A stretch of 64,000 nucleotides of DNA from CAZFDT01 sp964518335 (GCA_964518335.1 CAZFDT010000002.1:62001-126000); one strand, 5' to 3'; counted from the first letter of the stretch, positions 50,736 through 59,840 are shown. Made by a program: numbers and translations. The notes: a model not told the origin generated them from the sequence alone.

Positions 50736-53036
50736 ATGCGCAACCTCCTGCCTGTTCCGACGGCCCTGCTGATCGCCTTCGCCAATCTCGTCGTGGTCTC
50801 GCCCGCCAAGGCCATCACCGACGAGGAGGTCGCCGCCGCGATTGACAAGATCAAGGCGTTTCTCTATCGCCAGCAACAGGACATTTACAAGGACAACCGC
50901 GGCGCCCTGACGCTCACGCCCGGCGGCGGCGCACAGCCCACGGGCATGGCCGGCTGGTTCCGCGAGCACCACACGGATCCCGCCGAACTCGCCGAGAAGA
51001 ACAAGAACGCCGGCGGTCCGTCGGCCATCGCCACGCTGGCGCTGCTCGTCAGCGGCGAAAGCATGCAGAAGCCCCAGGTCGAGAAGGCGCTGCGCTACCT
51101 CCGCGAGATGGAGATGAACGGCGTGTACGCCCTGTCGTTGCGCATGCACGTGTGGTCGTACCTACCCGACAGCTTCCTGCCCATGCTGGAAAAGGATGCG
51201 TCGGCGATGCTCAGCGCCGTCAACCCCAACCGCAGCACGTGGCACTACACCATCTACCCGGTGCCCAGCAGCTACGACCACAGCACCACGCAGTACGGCA
51301 TCCTGGGGATGTGGCAGGCGGCCCAGCGCGGCGCGCGACTGCCTCCCAGCCTGTGGCGTAACGCCGAGAAGCACTTCCTCGAGTTCCAGGGCGCCGACGG
51401 CGGCTGGGCCTACACCGGCAAGGAGAACACCCGGCCGACGATGACCTGCGCCGGCCTGACCTGCCTGTACGTCGTGTTGCAGGAGGTCCACCGCGACAAG
51501 GACACCCCGCCCAAGGAAGTCATGGACGCCATCAACAAGGGTCTGGCGAACATGGACAAGGTGTACAGCCCCAGCCACGGCGCCCACGGCGGCGCGGGTT
51601 ACTACATGTACGGCGTCGAGCGCGTCGGCATCGCCTCCGGCATCAAGTTCTTCCGCAACGCCAAGGGCGATCACGACTGGTTCGAGCAGATCGCCGAGAG
51701 CATCGCCAAGTCCGCCGGCAACTCGCCCAGCGTCGTCAACAACTCGTTCCACCTCATGTTCCTGGCCCGAGGCCGCGTCCCCGTGTGGATCACCAAGCTG
51801 CAGTTGCCCGGCGTCAACTGGAACAACCGCCCCAACGACCTGCACTTCCTCACCCGCTTCCTCTCCGACGCTCGCGAGCAGGAGCTCAACTGGCAGTCCA
51901 TCCCCATCGACATCGATCCCGAGCACTGGATCAACGCCCCAATGGCCTACCTCGCCAGCGATCAGGAGGTCGCCTTCACCGACGAGCAGAAGAAGCAGAT
52001 CAGGAAATTCATCGACCTCGGGGGCACGCTGCTGTGCAACCCCGACCGCAGCTCGCCCGGCGGCGCGTCGGCGTTCGGCAAGTCCGTCCAGGCCCTGGCC
52101 GCCGAGCTATACCCCCAGTACAAGATGGCGCCCCTGCCCGCCGACCACCCGCTCTACACCGGGCTCTACACCGTCCGCTCCTTCAAGTTCCGCGGCGTTC
52201 ACAACGGGGCACGCGACCTGATCCTCCTGTCCGACACCGACATCGGCAAGCCCTTCCAGCAGGACACACGCTACGAGCAGAACGACATCTGGAAGCTGGC
52301 GATGAATCTCTTCTCGCTGGCCAGCGACCGCGGTGTGCTGACCAACCGGCTGGTCAAGGTGATTGACGATCACCCCGGCAAGGCGGGCGAGACGCTGAAA
52401 GTCGCGCGGGCGCAGTATGACGGCAACTGGAACCCCGAGCCGGGCGCCTGGTGGCCCATCGCTGCGCGCGCGGCGACGACGGCCCAGGTGGACATCGAGC
52501 CCATCGACGTCAAGCTCGAAGACATCGCCACGACCGACGCCAAGCTCGTTCACCTTACCGGCATCGAACCGTACACCCTCACCGACGACCAGAAGGCCGC
52601 CATTGCCGCTTACGTGGCGCGCGGCGGCACGCTGCTGGTCGAGAACGTCGGCGGGCGCGGCACGTTCAGCATCGAGATGGACAAGCAGCTCCGCGACGTG
52701 TTCAAGAGCCCGTCCATCCCGCTGCAGAACACCGAGGCGCTGATCACCGGCGCCAACCTGGCCGGCGGAGTCAACTGCAGCGCCGTCGGCTACCGCCGCC
52801 ATGCCCTGCTCAACATGGTCCGCAACGTGCCCCGCATCACCGCGTTTCGCGTCAACGACCGTCCGGCCGTCCTCATCTCCCACGAGGACCTGTCCCTGGG
52901 CTCGCTCCGCGCACGCCAGTTCGGCATCAGCGGCTATCAGCCCGAGTCGGCGCGCGGCCTGTTGACCAATATCGCCCTCACCGCCCGAAAGCAGACGCTC
53001 GGCGACGGCAAGCTCACCCTCGCCGAAACAGAGTGA
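50736..53036 (+). CDS. Secreted DUF4159 protein with an N-terminal prenyltransferase-like repeat domain
   Basis: A protein of 766 residues. Signal peptide 1-25 (ending PAKA). Residues about 30-420 form an alpha/alpha-barrel-like repeat region with GADGGWAYTG and TTQYGILGMWQA, resembling the terpene cyclase/prenyltransferase toroid; no catalytic DCTAE-like motif is seen. DUF4159 parts (TFTDEQKKQIRKFIDLGGTL and a second copy AAIAAYVARGGTLLVENVGG) follow. In many bacteria DUF4159 lies beside MoxR/DUF58 genes, and a DUF58 gene converges here. Role unknown, probably periplasmic. Confidence 0.8.
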   Translation: MRNLLPVPTALLIAFANLVVVSPAKAITDEEVAAAIDKIKAFLYRQQQDIYKDNRGALTLTPGGGAQPTGMAGWFREHHTDPAELAEKNKNAGGPSAIATLALLVSGESMQKPQVEKALRYLREMEMNGVYALSLRMHVWSYLPDSFLPMLEKDASAMLSAVNPNRSTWHYTIYPVPSSYDHSTTQYGILGMWQAAQRGARLPPSLWRNAEKHFLEFQGADGGWAYTGKENTRPTMTCAGLTCLYVVLQEVHRDKDTPPKEVMDAINKGLANMDKVYSPSHGAHGGAGYYMYGVERVGIASGIKFFRNAKGDHDWFEQIAESIAKSAGNSPSVVNNSFHLMFLARGRVPVWITKLQLPGVNWNNRPNDLHFLTRFLSDAREQELNWQSIPIDIDPEHWINAPMAYLASDQEVAFTDEQKKQIRKFIDLGGTLLCNPDRSSPGGASAFGKSVQALAAELYPQYKMAPLPADHPLYTGLYTVRSFKFRGVHNGARDLILLSDTDIGKPFQQDTRYEQNDIWKLAMNLFSLASDRGVLTNRLVKVIDDHPGKAGETLKVARAQYDGNWNPEPGAWWPIAARAATTAQVDIEPIDVKLEDIATTDAKLVHLTGIEPYTLTDDQKAAIAAYVARGGTLLVENVGGRGTFSIEMDKQLRDVFKSPSIPLQNTEALITGANLAGGVNCSAVGYRRHALLNMVRNVPRITAFRVNDRPAVLISHEDLSLGSLRARQFGISGYQPESARGLLTNIALTARKQTLGDGKLTLAETE

Positions 53037-53047
53037 TCCCGCCGCGC

Positions 53048-53959
53048 TCACCACGCCTTGCGCGCTCGTTGCGACAGCCACTGCCGCAGCGTCACCGTCG
53101 CTGACGCATCGGTGCGCACCAGCACGTGGTCGGCGCCTAGGCCAGCGCAGCCCCGCCGGATGGCCTCGATGTGCCGGCCCATCAGCTCGCGGTAGCGTCC
53201 GCCGACCTCGCGCAGCGCGCTGCTGACCGTGTGGCGCGTCTCCAGATCGACCAGTTTGAGCCGGTGGTCGCCTGCCGCCGCCACATCGAGTTCCTCGGGC
53301 GTGAGCACCTGCAGCACGGCCGTGTCGAACCCGTCGTGACGGAAGCGCGTCAGGCCATCCAGCAGCGGCCCCGGCGGATCGAGCAGGTCCGACAGCAGCA
53401 CGATCAGACCGCGGCGCTTTTCCAAGGCGTGGGCATGGCGCAGCGCCGCGGCCAGATCCATGGGTCCGACACCCGGCCGCACCGACTCCAACGCTGCAGT
53501 GACCCGTTGCAGGTGCGCCCACGCCCCGCCCGCCGGCACGTGCAACGTCACCCGGTCGGTCAGCACCGACAGCGCCGCGCGGTCGCCCTGGCGGATCGCC
53601 ACCATCGCCAGCGCCGCCGCCAGCGTCCGGGCGTAGGCCAGCTTGGTCGGGCCATCGGCTCGCTGCCCCAGCCCCGCAAAGTGCATCGACGCCGTGCTGT
53701 CCAGCAGCAGCGTCACATGCAGGTCGGTTCGCCGCCGAAACCGCTTGACGTACAGCCGGTCGGTGCGGCCCCATACCTTCCAGTCGATCTCCCGCCGGTC
53801 GCCGGCCACGAACGGGCGGTAGTCGTGAAACTCGTGCCCCGCTCCGCGCCAGGGCGACGCGTGCCCCCCGGCGTACAGCCCCTCGACCACCCGCCGCGCT
53901 TCGAGCATCAGCCCGTGCAGGCTCCGACCGATCTGCGGCAACGTCGGCGTCGGCGGCAT
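53048..53959 (-). CDS. DUF58 protein
   Basis: A protein of 303 residues. The DUF58 core reads GAGHEFHDYRPFVAGDRREI and DWKVWGRTDRLYVKRF. A VWA-like second half starts with LLLDSTASM, a MIDAS-like motif (DSTAS). DUF58 proteins work with MoxR ATPases and membrane VWA proteins on the cell envelope; no MoxR gene is in the window. The ATG at 53959 lies 6 bp after TACAAT on the minus strand. Convergent with the DUF4159 gene. Confidence 0.85.
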   Translation of the reverse strand: MPPTPTLPQIGRSLHGLMLEARRVVEGLYAGGHASPWRGAGHEFHDYRPFVAGDRREIDWKVWGRTDRLYVKRFRRRTDLHVTLLLDSTASMHFAGLGQRADGPTKLAYARTLAAALAMVAIRQGDRAALSVLTDRVTLHVPAGGAWAHLQRVTAALESVRPGVGPMDLAAALRHAHALEKRRGLIVLLSDLLDPPGPLLDGLTRFRHDGFDTAVLQVLTPEELDVAAAGDHRLKLVDLETRHTVSSALREVGGRYRELMGRHIEAIRRGCAGLGADHVLVRTDASATVTLRQWLSQRARKAW

Positions 53960-53965
53960 CGGGGC

Positions 53966-54005
53966 ATTGTAAAGGGACACTTGACGCCCGTGCGATTGGT
54001 ACAAT
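53966..54005. promoter_or_regulatory. Divergent promoters of the DUF58 gene and the 54.1-kb gene
   Basis: Minus strand: TACAAT (53971-53966) 6 bp before the DUF58 ATG. Plus strand: TGGTACAAT (53997-54005), an extended -10 box, 71 bp before the ATG at 54077. Confidence 0.5.
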
Positions 54006-54076
54006 GCCGCCGGTGGGCGACGCTACTGGCGTCGTCCGTTCGAGAGTCACAGCATCCTTTCAGGAAAGGTCGGGCC

Positions 54077-55711
54077 ATGAATCGCATCGTTTGTCTGTGC
54101 GCAATGATGGTGGTCATGATGGCTGCAGTGGTCCGTGCCGATGCCGGATTGGACGCGCTGGTGGCGAAAGTTCCCGCCGACGCCAATGCACTGATGATGG
54201 TCGATGTGGCGGCGATGCTGAACACGGACTTGGCCGACAAGATGGGCTGGTCAGTGCTGTTCGAGATGCAGGCGCAGTCGGGCGAGATGCTGTTGCCGCC
54301 GACGGCGAAGCTGTGGGTGCGTGCCTCGCACTGCGACGTGGGCGCGGACCGCGCATCGTGGGACCTGACGCTGCTGCAGCTCAAGGCGGCGCCGAAGATG
54401 GACAAGCTCGCCGCGCACGAAGGCGGTCGGATGGACACGATCGGCAGCGCTACGGCGGTGTGGTCGCCGCGCGATTTCTATGCCCTGGATCTGGGCGGCG
54501 GCATCGCCGCGGCCTACGCGCCCGCCAGCCGCCAGCAGGTCACGCGCTGGTACAACGATGCGGCCAAGCGCAAGACTTCGGCGCTGTCGCCCTTCCTGGC
54601 CGAGGTGGTCAAGGCCGCCGATCTGAAGGCCACGCAACTGGTGATGGCGCTGGACCTGGAGGGCGTGGTGTCGCCGCGCGAGGCCAAGCCCGACCTGGCC
54701 GCGATCGAGGTCATCAAGGGCAAGGTCGCCGATCTGGATCAATTGGCCGAAGCGGTGGCGAGCATTCGTGGCGTCACGCTGGCCGTGAGCGTCGGCGAAA
54801 GAGCCACGGGCACGCTGACCGTGACGATGGGCAAGGACGTGGCGTTCATGCAGCCGTATGCCCGCGATCTGATCGTCCACGCCCTGCGCAAGCGAGGCAT
54901 GCTGGTGATCGAGGTGCAGAACTGGGAAGCCAAGGCCGAGGGCAACACGATCACGATGAGCGGCCCGCTTTTCGCCAGTGGCCTGCGCCGCATCGGCAGC
55001 TTCTTTGATGCGCCCACGCCGCACGTTGCGGTGGCGGAGGACACGTCCAAGCCCGAGGAAGGGACGACCCCCGCGCCCGCCGCCCCCGCGGCCCAAGCCA
55101 AACCGGTGGACCCCGTCGCCGCCTCGCAGGCGTACTTCAAGGCCGTGTCCGCCTATCTCGACGACGTGTACAAGGCCGAGGCCGCCGATTCTTCGCAGCT
55201 CGGCGACGCAGCCCTGTGGATGCAGAAGTACGCCAAGAAAATCGAGCAGCTCCCCATCGCCGACGTCGATGAGCAACTCCTGGACTGGAGCGCTTTCGTC
55301 TCCGCTCAACTGACGCAGTGCTCCACCCGTCTCAAGGATGTGCGCCTGCGCTCGGCCAAGCGCATGGCCGAACACTCCAACTTCTACGACATGGAGGACA
55401 CCGGCGGCAGCCCGACCACACTTGTGGGCGTGCGCACCGGCGGCCGCGACTACAACCGCGCTCACTCCAGCGGCTACCACTACGACAGCAACAACTACAA
55501 CTACTCGACCTACAGCGGCTACGACGTGTACGAGGTGCAGACCGACGTCGATCGCTACCGCCGCAAGTACCAGGAAGCCGAGCGCAAGCAAGCGGGCATC
55601 GAGGAAAAAGCCAGCGGCGCCCAGGACGCTTTGGTCATCATCGGCGAACTCAAGGCTGAAACCGCCCGCACCCGGCGCGACATGACCAAGAAGTACGGCG
55701 TCGAGTTCTGA
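54077..55711 (+). CDS. Secreted protein of unknown function with a Tyr/Asn-rich segment
   Basis: A protein of 544 residues. Signal peptide 1-21 (ending VVRA). Residues 25-310 are mixed alpha/beta (LDALVAKVPADANALMMVDV) and may be two copies of a DUF3352-like fold (inference). An Ala/Pro linker at about 325-350 is followed by a helical part, then a Tyr/Ser/Asn-rich stretch at about 458-485 (SGYHYDSNNYNYSTYSGYD), then a coiled coil. Possibly surface-exposed. AGGAAAGG lies before the ATG. Confidence 0.65.
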   Translation: MNRIVCLCAMMVVMMAAVVRADAGLDALVAKVPADANALMMVDVAAMLNTDLADKMGWSVLFEMQAQSGEMLLPPTAKLWVRASHCDVGADRASWDLTLLQLKAAPKMDKLAAHEGGRMDTIGSATAVWSPRDFYALDLGGGIAAAYAPASRQQVTRWYNDAAKRKTSALSPFLAEVVKAADLKATQLVMALDLEGVVSPREAKPDLAAIEVIKGKVADLDQLAEAVASIRGVTLAVSVGERATGTLTVTMGKDVAFMQPYARDLIVHALRKRGMLVIEVQNWEAKAEGNTITMSGPLFASGLRRIGSFFDAPTPHVAVAEDTSKPEEGTTPAPAAPAAQAKPVDPVAASQAYFKAVSAYLDDVYKAEAADSSQLGDAALWMQKYAKKIEQLPIADVDEQLLDWSAFVSAQLTQCSTRLKDVRLRSAKRMAEHSNFYDMEDTGGSPTTLVGVRTGGRDYNRAHSSGYHYDSNNYNYSTYSGYDVYEVQTDVDRYRRKYQEAERKQAGIEEKASGAQDALVIIGELKAETARTRRDMTKKYGVEF

Positions 55712-55751
55712 CGCGCTGGGCGACGCCTGGGACGGGGCTGGAGACGCGTCG

Positions 55752-56741
55752 ATGCACGGACGTGGCGTCATCGTGGCCGCAACGTGCGTTGCAGTGATCG
55801 TGACGGCGGGCCGCGCCGACGACGGGGCCCCGTGGCTGGACTTGGCGAAACTGCGCCCGGTCAGCGCCACGCATCGCGGCGGCGCGGCGGGAGTGCTCAT
55901 CGGCCCGGCGCCCGGCGGGGGTGTGCTCATCCCCGACAACGCCGTCGGCGTCGTCCGCGCCTGCGCGATCCTCGAACGACGCGACGCCGGCACCGGCAGC
56001 GGCCACGGCGTCTTCGTCAGCCGCGGCGCCGCCGCACTCATCGAACGCGCCTGGATCGACAGCCCCGGACTCGATACCAACGTCCGCGGCCAGCGCCACG
56101 GCGTCTATCTCACCGTCGGGTCCACCGCAACCATCCGCAACTGCGTCTTCTCCCGCACCAACGCCGGCTTCGGCGCCAAGGTCCGCGGCGTCAAGGTCGC
56201 CACCATCGAGGACACCGCCTTCGTCAGCGGTTGCACCGCCATCGGCGGCGCCGACGTCGAGCAGTCGCAGAACATCACCCTCCGCCGGGTCCTGGTCATC
56301 GGCTCGCAGCTCTTTCACCTCAAGGCAGGCGACGATGGCGCCGCGCCCAACGGCATCACGCTCGGCAACGCCCGCCGCGTCGTGCTCGACGACGTCTGGA
56401 TCGTCCAGCCCGCGGCACCCCGCGCCGGCTACGCCCTCGAAATCGCCCGCGATGTCGAGGCTGTCACCGGAACCGTCCACCTCGTCGGCTGGACCGCCAA
56501 CCGCGCCGACGGCCCGGTCAAGCGGCGCGGCCACGACATCGAGGTTGTCACCCACGCCCTGCCGCAGCGCGACGGCCAGCCCATCGACCTCCTCGCCGAG
56601 CTGGGCGGAATCGACGGCGTCGTTCGCATCGGGCCCGTCGAAGCCCTGACCCGCATCCGCCAGTGGGTGCAGGACGCCGACGCCGCCGCGCCCGATCCCA
56701 CCGTGCCGCAAGCCCCGGCGGGGGACTCAAACAAAATGTGA
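55752..56741 (+). CDS. Secreted right-handed parallel beta-helix protein
   Basis: A protein of 329 residues with a signal peptide (1-22, ending GRA). The repeated I-R-N/V-x-D-x-x-F units (ATIRNCVFSRTNAG, ATIEDTAFVSG, ITLRRVLVIGS) are typical of pectate-lyase-like beta-helices. No lyase catalytic residues are recognised, so it may be a structural or binding protein. It is 40 bp downstream of the preceding secreted protein and ends just before the recA promoter. Confidence 0.7.
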   Translation: MHGRGVIVAATCVAVIVTAGRADDGAPWLDLAKLRPVSATHRGGAAGVLIGPAPGGGVLIPDNAVGVVRACAILERRDAGTGSGHGVFVSRGAAALIERAWIDSPGLDTNVRGQRHGVYLTVGSTATIRNCVFSRTNAGFGAKVRGVKVATIEDTAFVSGCTAIGGADVEQSQNITLRRVLVIGSQLFHLKAGDDGAAPNGITLGNARRVVLDDVWIVQPAAPRAGYALEIARDVEAVTGTVHLVGWTANRADGPVKRRGHDIEVVTHALPQRDGQPIDLLAELGGIDGVVRIGPVEALTRIRQWVQDADAAAPDPTVPQAPAGDSNKM

Positions 56742-56750
56742 ACCGACCCC

Positions 56751-56778
56751 TTGACGGATGCCGAACAGTTGGTATCCT
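56751..56778 (+). promoter_or_regulatory. Promoter of recA
   Basis: TTGACG (56751-56756) and TATCCT (56773-56778) with a 16-bp spacer. Transcription would start near 56785 and give a leader of about 130 bases that contains the palindrome GGCCCGCGGGCC (56795-56806). No GAAC-N4-GTTC, CTGT-N8-ACAG or GTTC-N7-GTTC LexA box is seen. Confidence 0.55.
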
Positions 56779-56915
56779 GACAATCACCAAACCAGGCCCG
56801 CGGGCCGCAAGGGGTATAAACCATGGTACGATCCGCATCGTCGTCTTCCGCTTCCGTCCTCGAACCCAAAGGCAACGGCTCGGCGTCCGACCGAGCCACC
56901 CACCGGGAGAAAACC

Positions 56916-58040
56916 ATGGCCAAATCCACCGCCGCCGAGCCCACCTCGCCCCTTAACGACCTGTCCGCGGGCGCCCGCAAGACCGCCCTCGACTCCACCC
57001 TCAAGCAGATCGAGCGCAACTTCGGCAAGGGCTCGATCATGCGCCTCGACGACAACCCCGACAATGTGATCCCCGGCATCGCCACCGGGTCGATCTCCCT
57101 CGACCTGGCTTTGGGCGGCCGCGGCATCCCCCGCGGACGCATCGTCGAAATCTTCGGCCCCGAGTCGTCGGGCAAAACCACCCTCGCCCTCCACGTCATC
57201 GCCAACGCCCAGAAAGGCGCCCCCGGAAATGGTGGCGCCACGTCCGGGGGCGGGGTTGCGGCCTTCATCGACGCCGAGCACGCGCTGGACCCCTCCTGGG
57301 CACGCAAGCTGGGCGTCAACCTCGAGGAACTCCTCGTCAGCCAGCCCGACACCGGCGAGCAGGCCCTGGAAATCTGCGAGCTACTGGTCAAGAGCAACGC
57401 CGTGGACGTGATCGTCGTGGACTCCGTCGCCGCCCTGATCCCCCGCGCCGAGATCGAGGGCGAGATGGGCGACAGCCACGTCGGACTTCAGGCCCGCCTC
57501 ATGAGCCAGGCCATGCGAAAGCTCACCGGCGCCATCAACCGCTCCAAGTGCTGCGTCATCTTCATCAACCAGATCCGCGAGAAGATCGGCGTGATGTTCG
57601 GCAACCCCGAGACCACGCCCGGCGGCCGCGCCCTGAAGTTCTACGCCTCCGTCCGCATCGACATCCGCCGCACCGGCTCGATCAAGGAGGGCGAGGCCAC
57701 CGTCGGCAACCGCGTCCGCGCCCGCGTCGTCAAGAACAAAATCGCCCCGCCGTTCCGCCAGGCCGAGTTCGACATCATGTTCAACCAGGGCATCAGTGCC
57801 AGCGGTGACCTGCTGGACCTGGCCATCGAGGCCGGCGTCGTCGATAAGAGCGGCGCGTGGTTCAGCTTCGGCGACGTGCGCCTGGGCCAGGGCCGCGAGA
57901 ACGCCAAGAAGTTCATCGAGGACAACACCGACCTCTTCGAGGAAATCCGAAAGGAAGTCCTCGTTCACAAGGGCGTCGGCGCCAGCGCCTCCGGGGGGGC
58001 CGGCGACGACGACACCGTCGCCGCCGAGGCCGACGAGTAG
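56916..58040 (+). CDS. recA: DNA recombinase RecA
   Basis: A protein of 374 residues. Walker A GPESSGKTT, Walker B region VIVVDSVAALIP, the L1 and L2 DNA loops (EIEGEMGDSHVG; FGNPETTPGGRALKF) and the KNKIAPPFRQAEF end are all present. It forms filaments on single-stranded DNA and drives strand exchange. Between the helix after Walker A and the next strand there are about 10 extra residues compared with E. coli (GAPGNGGATSGGG), which is unusual for so conserved a site. The start at 56916 (MAKSTAAEP) has GGGAGA upstream; an in-frame ATG at 56823 is possible. An integrated element begins 180 bp downstream. Confidence 0.97.
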   Translation: MAKSTAAEPTSPLNDLSAGARKTALDSTLKQIERNFGKGSIMRLDDNPDNVIPGIATGSISLDLALGGRGIPRGRIVEIFGPESSGKTTLALHVIANAQKGAPGNGGATSGGGVAAFIDAEHALDPSWARKLGVNLEELLVSQPDTGEQALEICELLVKSNAVDVIVVDSVAALIPRAEIEGEMGDSHVGLQARLMSQAMRKLTGAINRSKCCVIFINQIREKIGVMFGNPETTPGGRALKFYASVRIDIRRTGSIKEGEATVGNRVRARVVKNKIAPPFRQAEFDIMFNQGISASGDLLDLAIEAGVVDKSGAWFSFGDVRLGQGRENAKKFIEDNTDLFEEIRKEVLVHKGVGASASGGAGDDDTVAAEADE

Positions 58041-58190
58041 TGTCCGAGGCTGCGAGACTGTTTTTTGCAGCTCTTGGGCCACTTCAAGACCGCGGAAGGT
58101 GGGCTGCTGTCCGCAAGACCGTGAACGGCCACGCCGCACGCCGCTCTTTGACGCGACGCCGTTTGGCCCAAACCTGCCCAGTGTGAAACA

Positions 58191-58236
58191 GGCCGCGGTG
58201 GGATTCGAACCCACGAATCGCGGATTTGCAATCCGG
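58191..58236 (-). pseudogene. tRNA-Cys(GCA) 3' fragment
   Basis: On the minus strand the sequence holds an anticodon arm with GCA in a TTGCAAA loop, a variable region, a canonical T arm (GTGGG-TTCGAAT-CCCAC) and a 3' acceptor strand CGCGGCC with discriminator T. The matching 5' acceptor GGCCGCG and a D arm are not found upstream; the sequence turns into the attachment module inside the anticodon stem. So it is a displaced 3' half, as left by integration into a tRNA gene. CCA is not encoded. Confidence 0.75.
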
Positions 58237-58314
58237 CGGACGAATCCAGAACGCTTGATAGTAGCAAGTTTTATGGCGGTGGCGACATCGAACCCGGCAA
58301 CCCGCCCGGCAACG
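58221..58314 (-). other. Attachment-like module A (left end)
   Basis: Read on the plus strand: CGGATTTGCAATCCG (58221-58235), TCCAGAAC (58245-58252), CTTGAT (58254-58259), CCGGCAAC (58294-58301) and CCCGGCAACG (58305-58314). The palindromic core is the anticodon stem and loop of the tRNA-Cys fragment. The same words with identical spacings occur at 63375-63468. Confidence 0.65.
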
Positions 58315-58572
58315 CGGGTGCGAACCCATGCGAAGGCTTGCATCCGCGACTCGATCCCGAATTGATCCGGCTCACTGCAGCATGGCCATCGCTTCCCGAG
58401 CATGTCCGGCGGACGATTCTCGACCTCATCGCCGCATCCGCCCCGGCGGTGGATGCCATCGGGGAATGATCCCGCCAAGGCCAAGGCTGGCGGTGTTCCT
58501 GATTTTGTCGCGCTCCCGGAAGGCCATCTCCGTATAGCTTCAATATGGGTAGCGGGTTGATCGCCCGCGAAC

Positions 58573-58634
58573 GATCCACCGGGCGGGGGCTTGCCCGCCT
58601 ACTGCGTTGCCCTCGCAGACCCGCCCGGTGGATC
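58573..58634 (+). repeat. 15-bp perfect inverted repeat before the first island gene
   Basis: GATCCACCGGGCGGG (58573-58587) and CCCGCCCGGTGGATC (58620-58634) are perfect complements around a 32-base loop. The right arm word recurs at 63214 in the terminator at the other end of the island. It is 22 bp before the ATG at 58657 and may control that gene. Confidence 0.6.
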
Positions 58635-58656
58635 GGCCCGCATTGAGGGCAACGCG

Positions 58657-59250
58657 ATGACATCCACCACCCTGACCGAACCGGCACGAGCACTACTCGA
58701 CGCGCTGAACATCCACCCCGTCCGCGGCTGGATGCGATGGGCTGACGTGCCCGAGGCCATGCGTGACTTGGCTGTGATGCGGCTCCTGCACCAACGGGGA
58801 TTGATCCGCGTCGGACAGGTCGAGCGGCATCCCAGCCCGGCACTGGATGAGGACACGAGCGAGGAATGGTCGGACTTGACCGACTATGCCCTGTACTTCG
58901 CCCTGTGGGGCAAGGCATGGCGGTGGAGCAAGGCAGAAATGGCCATCCGTCTGACGATTGAGGGCCAGGGGGTGCGGCAAGATATGAAGGCGGGGCGTGT
59001 TGCAGTGGACCTATCCGAGTTCGAGCGTGAAGAGGACGATGTCAAGGAATGCGCGGCCATCATCGTCGCTAAGCCCGGACTATCAGCCGAAGCCGTCATA
59101 TCGCAGATGAAGGGACACAAGGAACACACGCCTCGGATGCTGTTGCCTAACTTCTACAAGAAGACGTGGAAGCGGCTTCTTCGCTATGGATTCAAGAAAG
59201 GCCACAACGGACGCAGTTGCTTTCCACCCCAACACTGGCCACGCGCATAG
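58657..59250 (+). CDS. Island protein of unknown function
   Basis: A protein of 197 residues with charged helices and a Trp-rich middle (YFALWGKAWRWSKAEMAIRL). The N-terminal 45 residues (VRGWMRWADVPEAMRDLAVMRLLHQRGLI split over two helices) look like a winged-helix domain. A basic C-terminus follows. The ATG is placed after the inverted repeat. No family recognised; DNA binding is plausible from charge only. Confidence 0.55.
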   Translation: MTSTTLTEPARALLDALNIHPVRGWMRWADVPEAMRDLAVMRLLHQRGLIRVGQVERHPSPALDEDTSEEWSDLTDYALYFALWGKAWRWSKAEMAIRLTIEGQGVRQDMKAGRVAVDLSEFEREEDDVKECAAIIVAKPGLSAEAVISQMKGHKEHTPRMLLPNFYKKTWKRLLRYGFKKGHNGRSCFPPQHWPRA

Positions 59251-59329
59251 AGACGGCATACATCGGACATATTCAACACCGCGATGATGGCGATGATGGC
59301 GAGCGTCCACATTGGAAAGGACGTTCGAC

Positions 59330-59638
59330 ATGGCCGACCACAATCAACTCGACCTGTTCCCGCTCCGCGATATCGCGGACCACACCGGACGCGATGGATT
59401 GCCCCGGTTCAACTACAACATGGCGTGGGGGGCGGTGCGCCGCGGGAGCCAGGGACGCGACGGCACGCGAGTATTCCTCCAGTCGATCCGCGTCGGCAGG
59501 TCCATCGTGACGTGCCGGTTGTGGGTTGAGAACTATTTGCGCGAACTGGCCGCAGCCGACCAGCGCCACTTCGGTGACAACGGCGCGGCAGCAAAGCCCA
59601 TCGAACGCAAGCGACTGGGGGTGTCCAATGGCGATTGA
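59330..59638 (+). CDS. DUF1580-like DNA-binding protein
   Basis: A protein of 102 residues. The segment GRDGTRVFLQSIRVGRSIVT then RLWVENYLREL resembles DUF1580, a planctomycete-specific small protein family common in integrated elements. The start at 59330 has GGAAAGGA 9 bp upstream. It overlaps the next gene by 11 bp. Confidence 0.6.
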   Translation: MADHNQLDLFPLRDIADHTGRDGLPRFNYNMAWGAVRRGSQGRDGTRVFLQSIRVGRSIVTCRLWVENYLRELAAADQRHFGDNGAAAKPIERKRLGVSNGD

Positions 59639-59840
59639 GCGCCGCCGACTCACCGCGCCCGTCACGCTCCCCTTGATCGCTGCCGCGTTCGCCGTCGGCG
59701 TCGATCCCACCGAACTCCGCCGCCTGGCCGAGCAGGGCCGCATCCCTCACGAGCGGCACGGCGGGTTGTTTCGCTTTGATGTTGCAGTTCTCCGCAAGGT
59801 GATTCGTCGCATCCGCAAGCGGCAAGGGGGTGCGCGATGA
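59628..59840 (+). CDS. Small HTH (excisionase-like) protein 1
   Basis: A protein of 70 residues. An HTH_17/MerR-like fold is suggested by LPLIAAAFAVGVDPTELRRL then GRIPHERHGGLFRFDVAVL. Such proteins act as excisionases or repressors. ATGA overlap with the next gene, and GTTGCAGTT inside the frame is a near match of the 12-bp word. Confidence 0.65.
   Translation: MAIERRRLTAPVTLPLIAAAFAVGVDPTELRRLAEQGRIPHERHGGLFRFDVAVLRKVIRRIRKRQGGAR

Larger units (their letters stand above)
58041..58656. other. Gap between recA and the first island gene
   Basis: No protein gene is supported. It contains the tRNA-Cys fragment, attachment module A, one GCTGCAGTGAGC word on the minus strand (58370-58381) and a long inverted repeat at 58573-58634. 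A minus-strand frame in 58270-58400 ends ALPGGLPGSMSPPP, which could be the tail of a lost integrase. Confidence 0.5.

Noticed and set aside
56700..56915. LexA/SOS box before recA
   Set aside because: None of the known bacterial box types could be found in the promoter region.
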